From assembly GCA_902767065.1 (NCBI GenBank), contig CACXFW010000153.1, positions 1-6,573 on the forward strand: a stretch of 6,573 bases of DNA, given 5' to 3'. Positions 1 to 5,473 of the stretch are shown here, one piece after another. The position numbers were made by a program, and so were the translations under genes. The notes below the pieces were generated by a model. It ran no database searches, was not told the DNA's origin, and saw only the letters and a list, made by a program, of their open reading frames with translations. The stretch's first letter is position 1. Every line of letters begins with the position of its first letter. Origin of the DNA: an uncultured Lachnospiraceae bacterium (GTDB taxonomy: Bacteria; Bacillota; Clostridia; Lachnospirales; Lachnospiraceae).

Positions 1-83
1 ACGGGCCTGATCCGGGTTTTGTACTGCCGCTTACAGGCAAGCCTGACGCGTCAGATACAAAAACTCAGATCGGCCGTGAATAG
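1..83 (+). other. Left edge: possible 3' end of an upstream gene, with a palindrome
   Basis: One frame is open from the window edge (base 3) to a TAG at 81-83 and would give a hydrophilic 26-residue tail that I do not recognise. Another frame is open from base 1 to a TAA at 142-144, but it runs through the treR promoter and is unlikely to be coding. Within the stretch lie a CAGGC-AA-GCCTG hairpin (34-45) and a perfect 12-base palindrome, CTGACGCGTCAG (43-54), which share bases. No T-run follows, so I do not call a terminator. Whether a gene ends here cannot be settled without the sequence to the left. Confidence 0.2.
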
Positions 84-117
84 TAACAATATATTTTCAA
101 ATTTCACAGATTATCTC

Positions 118-145
118 TTGACGCGGAGAAAAACCATATTATAAT
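118..145 (+). promoter_or_regulatory. Sigma-A promoter of the treR-like gene
   Basis: TTGACG (118-123) and a perfect TATAAT (140-145) are separated by 16 bases in an AT-rich stretch. This would start transcription near 152, giving a leader of about 48 bases before the repressor start codon at 200. The match to the vegetative sigma factor consensus is strong (11 of 12 hexamer bases). Confidence 0.75.
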
Positions 146-178
146 TGTATTTGGTATGTTTAAACAAGGAATTGTTCC
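145..178 (+). promoter_or_regulatory. Candidate operator dyads over the treR start site
   Basis: Two dyads sit just behind the -10 box, where a repressor could block initiation. One is a loose TTGT...ACAA pair (145-148 and 164-167). The other is tight: AACAA-GGAA-TTGTT (163-176), overlapping GGAA-TTG-TTCC (168-178). GntR/HutC regulators often control their own gene, so autoregulation is plausible. Neither dyad matches the classical Bacillus TreR operator closely, so this is a guess from position and symmetry. Confidence 0.3.
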
Positions 179-199
179 GATGGGTGGAGTGAAATCAAT

Positions 200-973
200 A
201 TGCCAAAGTCTAAATTTGAAGCAATTTACAGAGAACTGAAGGCGGACATTGAATCCGAACGGCTTCCGTATCAGTCGCTGATGCCGTCTGAGAACCAGCT
301 GATCATACGGTTCAGCTGTTCACGGAACACGGTGCGGCGCGCGATCGCAATGCTGGCGGAGGAAGGCTATGTGCAGCCCATGCACGGAAGAGGGGTTCGT
401 GTCATTTATACCAAGACACAGACGCCTCCTTTCCTGATCGCCGGGATCGAGTCTTTCGGCGAGAGCGCGCGGCGCAATAACCTCAAGACGACGACGAAGC
501 TGATCCGTTTTGCGGAACTGACGGCAGATGAGCATATTTCCAGGCGGACCGGGTTCGCGCTTGGAACGGAGCTTTACTACATTCAGAGAGTCCGTTCGCT
601 CGACGGGGATCCCTGCATCTTCGATATCAACCTTTTTGACAAGAAGCTGGTGCCGGGGCTGACGAAGGAGATCTGTGTCAGCTCGATCTACCATTATATC
701 GAGAAGGATCTGAATATGAGCATCGTGATGAGCAAGCGTACGATTACGGTCGAGCGTATCACTCAGATCGATGAGGACTGTCTGGATCTGAAGGGCTATG
801 ACACGCTGGCGGTGGTCACCGGCCAGACCTTCAATTCCGAGGGAGTCATGTTCGAATGGACACAGTCAAGGCACCGTCCGGATTATTTCACCTTCCAGAC
901 GACGGCGATGCGGCACAAGGAGAAGAAACTGGCTCCGCAGGAAGACGGCGGAGGATGGGAAGACGGCATCTGA
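200..973 (+). CDS. treR: GntR/HutC-family repressor, TreR-like
   Basis: This is a DNA-binding transcription factor of 257 residues, the normal size for the HutC subfamily. Residues about 5-70 form the winged helix-turn-helix, with the typical PSENQL...SRNTVRRAI...GYVQPMHGRG signature. Residues about 78-238 form the UTRA ligand-binding domain. The stretches LTKEICxxSIYxYIE (154-168) and SRHRxDxFxF (223-232) closely resemble what I recall of Bacillus TreR, which represses trehalose uptake and cleavage genes and is released by trehalose-6-phosphate. The start at 200 is supported by GGAG at 186-189, ten bases upstream. No trehalose phosphotransferase or phosphotrehalase gene is in view, so the ligand rests on family resemblance. 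The C-terminal tail (from about residue 246) is encoded by a near-duplication, GAAGACGGC at 941 and again at 959, and its last codons form the 5' arm of the terminator. Confidence 0.85.
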   Translation: MPKSKFEAIYRELKADIESERLPYQSLMPSENQLIIRFSCSRNTVRRAIAMLAEEGYVQPMHGRGVRVIYTKTQTPPFLIAGIESFGESARRNNLKTTTKLIRFAELTADEHISRRTGFALGTELYYIQRVRSLDGDPCIFDINLFDKKLVPGLTKEICVSSIYHYIEKDLNMSIVMSKRTITVERITQIDEDCLDLKGYDTLAVVTGQTFNSEGVMFEWTQSRHRPDYFTFQTTAMRHKEKKLAPQEDGGGWEDGI

Positions 974-1014
974 GGATGCCGTCTTTTTTATGCCGGAACA
1001 GGTTTCCGGCTTTT
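959..1014 (+). terminator. Two tandem intrinsic terminators behind treR
   Basis: The first hairpin pairs AGACGGCATC (961-970) with GATGCCGTCT (975-984) around a four-base loop and ends in a T-run (984-989). Its 5' arm is the end of the repressor coding sequence, and the TGA stop codon lies in the loop. A second hairpin, GCCGGAA (992-998) with TTCCGGC (1004-1010), is followed by TTTT (1011-1014). Neither is followed by a T-run on the minus strand, so they serve the plus-strand gene only. Confidence 0.85.
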
Positions 1015-1015
1015 A

Positions 1016-1078
1016 TGTGCCATGGGAGCTGTGTATCGCTTTTCCGTGTGCCATGGGAGATGCCGCATTACTTTTCCG
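1016..1078. repeat. Direct repeat of about 31 bp, two copies
   Basis: Copies at 1016-1046 and 1047-1078 both start TGTGCCATGGGAG and end CTTTTCCG, with a divergent middle. They lie in the short gap between the converging treR and HPt genes, abutting the second terminator. No coding role is visible. Confidence 0.7.
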
Positions 1079-1105
1079 CACTGCTGTCACAAGCATTCCG
1101 GCTTG

Positions 1106-1462
1106 TCAGCCCTCAAGCTCCTTCAGCGCGTCTATCACATCGAGATAGGTACTCTGCAGAGCGCTGAATGCCGCAGGCGCCCGGTCCGGCTCCCGCTGCC
1201 CTTCCCGGAGAACCTCTGTCAGTTCTGCCGCATCCTCCATCAGATTCCGGATGTCAAGATTCATGCAGATTCCCTTGAGTGCATGCACCGCGCAGAAAGC
1301 GCTGTCCAGGTCCTTTGCGATCAGGGCCTGTCTGCAGTTCTCATAGTGCCGGTCGGTCAGAAGCATCTTTACGATCGGCCCGATGACCTCCGGACCGCCC
1401 AGCCGTTCGCAGACGTCCTCATAGTCACCTCCGACCTTTCCGTAGAATTCTTTCAGCGTCAT
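1106..1462 (-). CDS. HPt-domain phosphotransfer protein
   Basis: This is a 118-residue single-domain histidine phosphotransfer protein, a cytoplasmic four-helix bundle that relays phosphoryl groups between response-regulator domains. The phospho-accepting histidine is H60 in the motif HALKG, the hallmark HxLKG sequence. The opening MTLKEFYGKVGGDYEDV is typical of stand-alone HPt proteins of clostridia. I chose the start at 1462 because a strong GGAGGAAGG lies eight bases upstream on the minus strand and the family begins at this residue. An in-frame ATG at 1507 would add 15 residues not seen in the family as I recall it. It follows the response regulator gene, a likely relay partner, in the same reading frame across a repeat-filled gap of 240 bases. 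No histidine kinase gene is present. Confidence 0.85.
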   Translation of the reverse strand: MTLKEFYGKVGGDYEDVCERLGGPEVIGPIVKMLLTDRHYENCRQALIAKDLDSAFCAVHALKGICMNLDIRNLMEDAAELTEVLREGQREPDRAPAAFSALQSTYLDVIDALKELEG

Positions 1463-1500
1463 ATCGATATCCTTCCTCCAGGCCTCTGACAGCCCCCTGC

Positions 1501-1540
1501 CTCTCATTGCGATTCCCTGTCTCTTATTACGATTTCCGAA
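1501..1540. repeat. 20-bp direct repeat, two copies
   Basis: The units at 1501-1520 and 1521-1540 both read CTCTyATTrCGATTyCC before diverging. They lie just upstream of the HPt gene. On the minus strand one copy contains TAATAAG and the other CAATGAG, so the in-frame upstream ATG of the HPt reading frame (1507) sits in this repeat. Confidence 0.6.
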
Positions 1541-1679
1541 TCTTTACTGTAAAGGAATCGAGGGTATCCTCAGGTTTCCCCGGATCTTTACAGCAACCAG
1601 GGGGATCTTCAGATTATCTCGGATCTTTACAGTAGCCAGGGCAATCTTCAGTTTTTCCCGGATCTTTGTCAAAACCCGG
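1537..1679. repeat. 39-bp tandem repeat between response regulator and HPt genes
   Basis: Units begin with CGRATCTTT at 1537, 1581, 1620 and 1659 (the last partial), giving spacings of 44, 39 and 39. Shared segments are GGATCTTTACAG, CCAGGG and ATCTTCAG. Read on the minus strand in the frame of the response regulator, past its TAA, the units give 13-residue peptide repeats KIR-x-x-LKI, ended by a TAA at 1546-1544 where one unit is five bases longer. A 23-codon ORF in another frame (1685-1614, start MVPGF) also exists. I see no good promoter or terminator in this gap. Confidence 0.75.
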
Positions 1680-1702
1680 AACCATCCCCGCCGCCCCCGG
1701 TC

Positions 1703-2107
1703 TTATGAAACATCCGGTCTGTTCTCCGGCTTTGTTTCAGACCGTTCTATTGCCATCATAATCCTGTCCAGAACGTCTTTCCGGTCGAACGGCCTCTTGA
1801 TATAATCCACCGCGCCTCCCTCATACGCTCTCCGGACAAAGGGCTCGCTGTCATCTGTCGAAACCATAATCACCGGCGTATGCTCCAGCCATCCCCGGCT
1901 TTTTGCTTCTTCAAGGAAGTCAAATCCACTCAGAACCGGCATGATCGCATCCAGAAGAACAACCTCTACCTGGCCCACACTCTGGCCAAGCACATCCAGA
2001 GCCTCAAGCCCGTCCCCCGCCTCGATGATCTCAAAGTGTTCTTTCAGGATCTGTCTCAATATCATCCGATTAATCTTGGCGTCATCTACAACCAGTATTT
2101 TCCCCAT
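1703..2107 (-). CDS. Single-domain response regulator (REC only)
   Basis: This is a 134-residue receiver domain with no output domain, similar in size to CheY or Spo0F. The acidic pocket is D8 and D9 (ILVVDDAKINR), the phosphorylation site is D53 (VLLDAIMP), and the switch hydroxyl residue is S83 (VIMVSTDD). At the usual conserved lysine the sequence is DYIKRPF, so arginine 105 stands in the KPF position with lysine just before it, a variation found in some active receivers. The start at 2107 is chosen because AGGGGAG lies five bases upstream and the receiver fold begins at MGKILVVDD. A longer reading to 2206 would add only repeat-derived residues. With no output domain, it probably passes phosphate to or from HPt and hybrid-kinase partners, and the HPt gene directly downstream is the obvious candidate. 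Confidence 0.9.
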   Translation of the reverse strand: MGKILVVDDAKINRMILRQILKEHFEIIEAGDGLEALDVLGQSVGQVEVVLLDAIMPVLSGFDFLEEAKSRGWLEHTPVIMVSTDDSEPFVRRAYEGGAVDYIKRPFDRKDVLDRIMMAIERSETKPENRPDVS

Positions 2108-2108
2108 G

Positions 2109-2263
2109 TCAACTCCCCTGATATTGTCTGATGCTGCAGCGCCCGGCACGAGGCGGCGTCCTGCGCCATGGTCCCTGCCGGTACCGCGCCTCATCCGGGG
2201 CGGCATCCTGCGTCATGATCCCTGCCGGTACCGCGCCTCATCCGGGGCGGTATCCTGCGTCAT
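2109..2263 (-). other. Two overlapping mini-ORFs in the 47-bp array
   Basis: A 16-codon ORF (2263-2213, peptide MTQDTAPDEARYRQGS) starts 37 bases after the Nudix-GNAT stop. Its TGA overlaps the ATG of the next ORF as ATGA. That second ORF (2216-2109, 35 codons, start MTQDAAPDEA) ends in TGA one base before the response regulator ATG at 2107 and contains its ribosome-binding site. The geometry fits termination-reinitiation coupling. AGGG lies only three bases before the mini-ORF starts, too close for an efficient independent site, so any translation would probably be by relay. No evidence that the peptides have a function of their own. Confidence 0.35.
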
Positions 2264-2300
2264 GATCCCTGTCGGTACCGCGCCCGGCACAAGGCGCCGT
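2139..2300. repeat. 47-bp tandem repeat upstream of the response regulator gene
   Basis: Three full units (2139-2185, 2186-2232, 2233-2279) and a partial fourth (2280-2300) abut without spacers and each full unit ends in GGTACC. Units two and three differ at two positions; unit one is more divergent. Each unit can form a weak hairpin, CCGCGCC with GGGGCGG. The array fills most of the 193-base gap between the Nudix-GNAT and response regulator genes. It is not a CRISPR because it has no spacers. Confidence 0.9.
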
Positions 2301-3620
2301 TTACATCGTCTTCACCTGCACCACCGCAGTGCGCCTTTCTCCCAGGAGCTCTATATATCTATCTTTCTCGATATGATGAAAATGAAACCCCAGCCGCTCC
2401 ATCACTTTCCGGGAGGGATCATTTCCCTCATAATAATCGGCCCACACCCTTCGAATGCCAAGATCCCGCCGGGCATGAGAAAGAACCGCTTCGGCAGCCT
2501 CCGTCATAATGCCCTGATGCCAGTACGGCTCCGCGAGCCAGTATCCAAGGGCAGCTTCTACACGAAGCCCCTGCATGCCATCCTCCCGGAACGCCTGACA
2601 CTCCCCACGCTCCTCCGGACGATCGCTGCCTGTTCTGGACTCCTGAGACCCCCTGCGTCCCTCCGGACGATCGCTGCCTGCCACGGATTCCTGAAACTCC
2701 CCGCGTCCCTCCGGTCGATCGCTGCCTGTTCTGGACTCCTGAGACCCCCTGCGTTCCTCCGGTCGGCTGCTGCCTGCCACAAACTCCTGACAATCCGAAA
2801 ACTCTCTGAAATCGCCTGATGGTCTGCTGCACACCAGCGGATTCTCACTCTTACGTTCATCAAAGAACGTAAGCATGCTCCCGTCCGCATCGGCAATGCG
2901 GAAGTTCTGAAGGCCGACAGACCCGATGGGCGTTCCATAATCCCGCAAAACAATCGCATAGATCTCCGGCCGTGTCAGGACATTCCGGATCGCCTCCCGG
3001 CTTTCGGCGATGTCCCTGTGCGCGGGCCAGCCGGCACTCGGTCCGATCTTCGGATTCTTCACCCACTGATAAAGCGCCGCGGCATCTTCCGCCAGCCACG
3101 GTCTCAGAACCAGACGCTGCGTCACAAAGCAGTTGTGCTCATTCATCGAAGCATGAATCAATGTACCCTTTTGGTACACCAGTTTCATGGAGAAAAACGG
3201 AATCTCCATGTCCAGGATCAGCGGAAGAAAGATCCGGTCCCCTGCCCAGTGGGGGATCCGGGAGAGCATTTCCTTCGGAATCCATTCGAGCGTGCCCTCG
3301 TCACACTCACGCAGCCGCACGTCCTTTCCCGAAGCCTGGTCCCTGTCATGAAACGCCGTGACAGTAAACAGGTGCATGTACTCCATGTCGTCATCATCCG
3401 ACACAAATGTGACGATCCCGCAGTACCGGTACTGATCGACCCAAAGTCCGGTTTCTTCCCGGACCTCACGGCGCATACATTCCTCCGGGGTCTCACCCCA
3501 TTCAAATTTACCGCCAACCCCGATCCACTTGCCGTGGTTGATATCATTTTTCTTCGAAATCCTGTGCATCATCAGGACGCAGCCGTCCGCTATGATATGC
3601 ACCAGTGATGTCTCTTTCAT
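2301..3620 (-). CDS. Nudix hydrolase fused to a RimJ/RimL-type GNAT acetyltransferase
   Basis: This is a 439-residue two-domain cytoplasmic protein. Residues about 4-155 are a Nudix domain with a perfect box (G37-x5-E43-x7-R51-E52-V53-x-E55-E56-x-G58-L59). The KWIGVGGKFE lead-in resembles MutT/MTH1-type 8-oxo-dGTP diphosphatases, so cleaning of oxidised nucleotides is likely. Residues about 167-425 are an Acetyltransf_3-type GNAT domain, opening TQRLVLRPW, with NPKIGPSAGW (189-198) and the acetyl-CoA loop at YWHQGIMTEA (366-375). The acceptor is unknown. A roughly 100-residue Arg/Glu/Gly/Ser-rich insertion with four 16-residue repeats splits the GNAT domain at about 250-353. I checked M159 as a separate acetyltransferase start and found no ribosome-binding site, so a true fusion is favoured. 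GGAG lies 11 bases before the start codon, inside the last 29-bp repeat. The start codon overlaps the stop of a mini-ORF. Confidence 0.88.
   Translation of the reverse strand: MKETSLVHIIADGCVLMMHRISKKNDINHGKWIGVGGKFEWGETPEECMRREVREETGLWVDQYRYCGIVTFVSDDDDMEYMHLFTVTAFHDRDQASGKDVRLRECDEGTLEWIPKEMLSRIPHWAGDRIFLPLILDMEIPFFSMKLVYQKGTLIHASMNEHNCFVTQRLVLRPWLAEDAAALYQWVKNPKIGPSAGWPAHRDIAESREAIRNVLTRPEIYAIVLRDYGTPIGSVGLQNFRIADADGSMLTFFDERKSENPLVCSRPSGDFREFSDCQEFVAGSSRPEERRGSQESRTGSDRPEGRGEFQESVAGSDRPEGRRGSQESRTGSDRPEERGECQAFREDGMQGLRVEAALGYWLAEPYWHQGIMTEAAEAVLSHARRDLGIRRVWADYYEGNDPSRKVMERLGFHFHHIEKDRYIELLGERRTAVVQVKTM
2598..2789 (-). repeat. In-frame 48-bp tandem repeat inside the GNAT domain
   Basis: Four units of exactly 48 bp encode QEFVAGSSRPEERRGS, QESRTGSDRPEGRGEF, QESVAGSDRPEGRRGS and QESRTGSDRPEERGEC (residues 278-341). 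Alternate units are most alike, so the array is better seen as two copies of a 96-bp unit. The encoded stretch is charged, rich in Gly, Ser, Arg and Glu, and probably disordered. Its place in the fold, between two core strands and just before the acetyl-CoA loop, implies a surface hairpin that tolerates insertion. Confidence 0.93.
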
Positions 3621-3736
3621 CGTACCGATTTCTCCGTATGTACCCTCATTATACCGACTTCTCCGTATGTGCCCTCATTATACCGGCTTCTCCGTACGTG
3701 TCCTCATTATACCGGCTTCTCCGTATGCATCCTCAT
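3617..3736 (-). other. Chain of four overlapping mini-ORFs linking EAL and Nudix-GNAT genes
   Basis: Four ORFs follow one another on the minus strand: 3736-3707 (MRMHTEKPV), 3707-3678 (MRTRTEKPV), 3678-3649 (MRAHTEKSV) and 3649-3617 (MRVHTEKSVR). The first ATG overlaps the EAL stop as ATGA. The next three joints are TAATG overlaps, and the last stop overlaps the Nudix-GNAT start as ATGA. Each ORF carries GGAG 11 bases before the next start, the same spacing as at the real Nudix-GNAT start. The ORF pattern is exact in the sequence; translation of it is inference. Confidence 0.5.
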
Positions 3737-3768
3737 TGCACCGGCTTCTCCGAATACACCTTCATCCG
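3624..3768. repeat. 29-bp tandem repeat, five units
   Basis: Units at 3624-3652, 3653-3681, 3682-3710, 3711-3739 and 3740-3768 abut exactly. The fifth is inside the EAL coding end, so the array seems to have grown from the 3' tail of that gene and fills the whole 112-base gap. Neighbouring units differ at three to six positions. On the minus strand TATAAT recurs at 3653-3648, 3682-3677 and 3711-3706, resembling a -10 box, but no -35 box lies at a suitable distance, so I do not call promoters. With no spacers this is not a CRISPR. Confidence 0.95.
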
Positions 3769-5418
3769 TAACCGTTTCGCAAACTCTTCGCGCGGCAGCG
3801 GCCTGTCAAAATAAAATCCCTGCGCGCGGAGGCAGTCCATTTCCTTCAGCATCCGGATCTGATCCGGCGTCTCGACCCCCTCTGCGATGCATCGCATCCC
3901 CAGCTCCGTCGCCATGGAGATCACGTGCTTCATCATCACTGCGCTGCGGTCTCTGGTATCCGTCGTATAGGTCAGGAAACTGCGGTCAATCTTCAGCTCA
4001 CTGAAGGGTATGTCCCGGAGCATGCTCATAGAAGAATAGCCTACACCGAAATCATCCACCGAAGTCCTGATCCCCTCATCCTTCAGCTTGTATACCAGCT
4101 CGCTCATGCGCTTCGAATGCACAGAGCTGGTCGTCTCCGTCAGCTCCACGATAATCAGCTCATGCGGAATCTCATACCGGTCAATCGTCTGCACGATCTG
4201 CCTGGCCAGGGAAGGATTGTTCAGATGCATCCGGGAAAAATTGGAGGAAACCTCCACAGGTTCCCCTCCCTGGTCAATCCATTTACGGATGTCCCGGCAC
4301 GCACGATCCAGTACATAGAAATCCAGATCACACACCAGCTTGCCCCGCTCCAGCACCGGAATAAACTGGTCCGGCGGAACGATCTTTCCATTCCTAAGCC
4401 ACCGGCACAGTGCCTCCGCGCCAATCACTTCATTGGTCAGAAGGGAAACCTTCGGCTGATAAAAGACATGGAACTCCTCATTCGCAAGCGCTTCCGGAAA
4501 TGCAAGCTCTACATGCTTTGAATACTCCAGCATCCGGATGGTCTGCCGGTCGTAAAACAGGTACGGAGCGTGTTTCACGTACCGCGCCATATTCATACAC
4601 GTCTGCGCAGCATCAATCATCTGATCCGACCCCTGAAAGTCCTTGCTTCCGGGACAGATTCCGGCGGTTGCACTGATCCGGTACCGCTCCTCTTCCAGGG
4701 AGCCATAGGAAATGTAGATTCCCTGGATCATTTTCAGGAAGCGATCGACATTCGAATTCCGGACAACAGCGCCTATATTGTCACCGCCGACTCTCCAGAT
4801 CGTCTCCGGTTCCTCCAGAATGCTCTCCAGCGACTTCATGAAAGCCCGCATTACAATGGTCCCGTTCTCACGGCCGATCTGTGTGTTCATCTCACCGGTT
4901 CCATTTACATTCATGAAGAAGACGGAATAATCCCCGATTGTTCCCCGTCCCATCAGATCATCGACCAGAAAGGCTCCATACGTCATGTTCCTGGTACCAA
5001 ACGCAGAATCATGCGTCACGGAATAGCGCAGTCCTTCCAGGAGGTAGACACTCTTCTTGATCATCGCAAACCCGGCAAGGCATTTTTCCGCCAGGTCCTT
5101 CTCCTCCGCGCTCCACTCCTGCCCCTTCTTCGGCCAGAACCGGAAGCAGATCATAGTCCCCGCAAAGGTTTCCCGCTCCCAGACAAGGGGCGCCGCCTCC
5201 GGATCCGGGTCTTCCCTGAAAAATGTCACAACCCGGGGACATCTCCCATTCTTCTGGGCATTGTCACCGGGTTTTTCCTCGAATTCAATCGCACCGATCT
5301 TCAGCGCAGGTGCAAGCTGACGGATGTTCTGTGCATCTTCTTCGCACATGAACAGACGGATCTTCTCTTCTTCCATGAGAAAATCCTGCAGCACTTTAAA
5401 TTGATCCCTCTCCACCAT
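3733..5418 (-). CDS. Cyclic-di-GMP phosphodiesterase, degenerate GGDEF plus EAL
   Basis: This is a 561-residue soluble protein with no membrane segment or signal peptide. Residues about 1-130 are a poorly recognisable sensory region ending in a GAF-like helix. Residues about 135-295 are a GGDEF domain whose active-site motif reads RVGGDNI (211-215 is GGDNI), so cyclase activity is unlikely and a regulatory role is probable. Residues about 300-550 are an EAL domain with every catalytic landmark I know: E335-A-L337, N393, E425, DDFG (455-458), K476, E513 and Q533. It should therefore hydrolyse c-di-GMP to pGpG. The start at 5418 has AGGA nine bases upstream, a modest site, and a 16-codon upstream ORF ends four bases before it. 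The last codons are the first unit of the 29-bp repeat array, and the TGA overlaps the first mini-ORF start. Confidence 0.92.
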   Translation of the reverse strand: MVERDQFKVLQDFLMEEEKIRLFMCEEDAQNIRQLAPALKIGAIEFEEKPGDNAQKNGRCPRVVTFFREDPDPEAAPLVWERETFAGTMICFRFWPKKGQEWSAEEKDLAEKCLAGFAMIKKSVYLLEGLRYSVTHDSAFGTRNMTYGAFLVDDLMGRGTIGDYSVFFMNVNGTGEMNTQIGRENGTIVMRAFMKSLESILEEPETIWRVGGDNIGAVVRNSNVDRFLKMIQGIYISYGSLEEERYRISATAGICPGSKDFQGSDQMIDAAQTCMNMARYVKHAPYLFYDRQTIRMLEYSKHVELAFPEALANEEFHVFYQPKVSLLTNEVIGAEALCRWLRNGKIVPPDQFIPVLERGKLVCDLDFYVLDRACRDIRKWIDQGGEPVEVSSNFSRMHLNNPSLARQIVQTIDRYEIPHELIIVELTETTSSVHSKRMSELVYKLKDEGIRTSVDDFGVGYSSMSMLRDIPFSELKIDRSFLTYTTDTRDRSAVMMKHVISMATELGMRCIAEGVETPDQIRMLKEMDCLRAQGFYFDRPLPREEFAKRLRMKVYSEKPVQ

Positions 5419-5422
5419 CTCT

Positions 5423-5473
5423 TCACGTCCTGTCTGTTGCTTCCACTACCCTTATGCGGACTGCGTTCTTCAT
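5423..5473 (-). other. Upstream mini-ORF in the EAL leader
   Basis: A 16-codon ORF (MKNAVRIRVVEATDRT) starts in the gene-proximal 31-bp repeat unit and ends in TGA, four bases (AGAG) before the EAL start codon. The placement would allow coupled translation. The equivalent ATG in the neighbouring unit (5504) opens a different, long frame overlapping the EAL gene, so the pattern is less regular than in the 29-bp array. Confidence 0.3.

Noticed and set aside
1089..1106. ACAAGC-ATTCCG-GCTTGT hairpin at the HPt stop as a terminator
   Set aside because: The six-pair stem has no T-run on either strand, so intrinsic termination is not supported.
1463..1507. HPt start at the upstream in-frame ATG (1507)
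   Set aside because: The site at 1462 has a much stronger ribosome-binding sequence and matches the family N-terminus; the extra 15 residues come partly from a repeat.
1644..1672. TTGACA on the minus strand with GAAGAT 17 bases on, as an HPt promoter
   Set aside because: The -10 matches only three of six bases, and both hexamers lie within a tandem repeat that explains the sequence.
1941..2819. 292-codon plus-strand open frame across the response regulator, the 47-bp array and the GNAT repeat
   Set aside because: It runs antisense through two convincing genes, and its low-complexity middle is only the reverse reading of the repeats.
2428..2959. Two further minus-strand frames open across the 48-bp repeat
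   Set aside because: A period divisible by three without stops keeps the other frames open as well; only the frame with Nudix and GNAT motifs is a gene.
3648..3711. Three TATAAT hexamers, one per 29-bp unit, as an array of promoters for Nudix-GNAT
   Set aside because: No -35-like hexamer at 16-18 bases and no extended -10 TG; the hexamer follows from the GGTA-TAA-TG stop/start joint. Transcript mapping could overturn this.
3624..3768. Array of 29-bp units as a CRISPR
   Set aside because: The units abut directly with no spacers, one unit is part of a coding sequence, and no cas gene is nearby.
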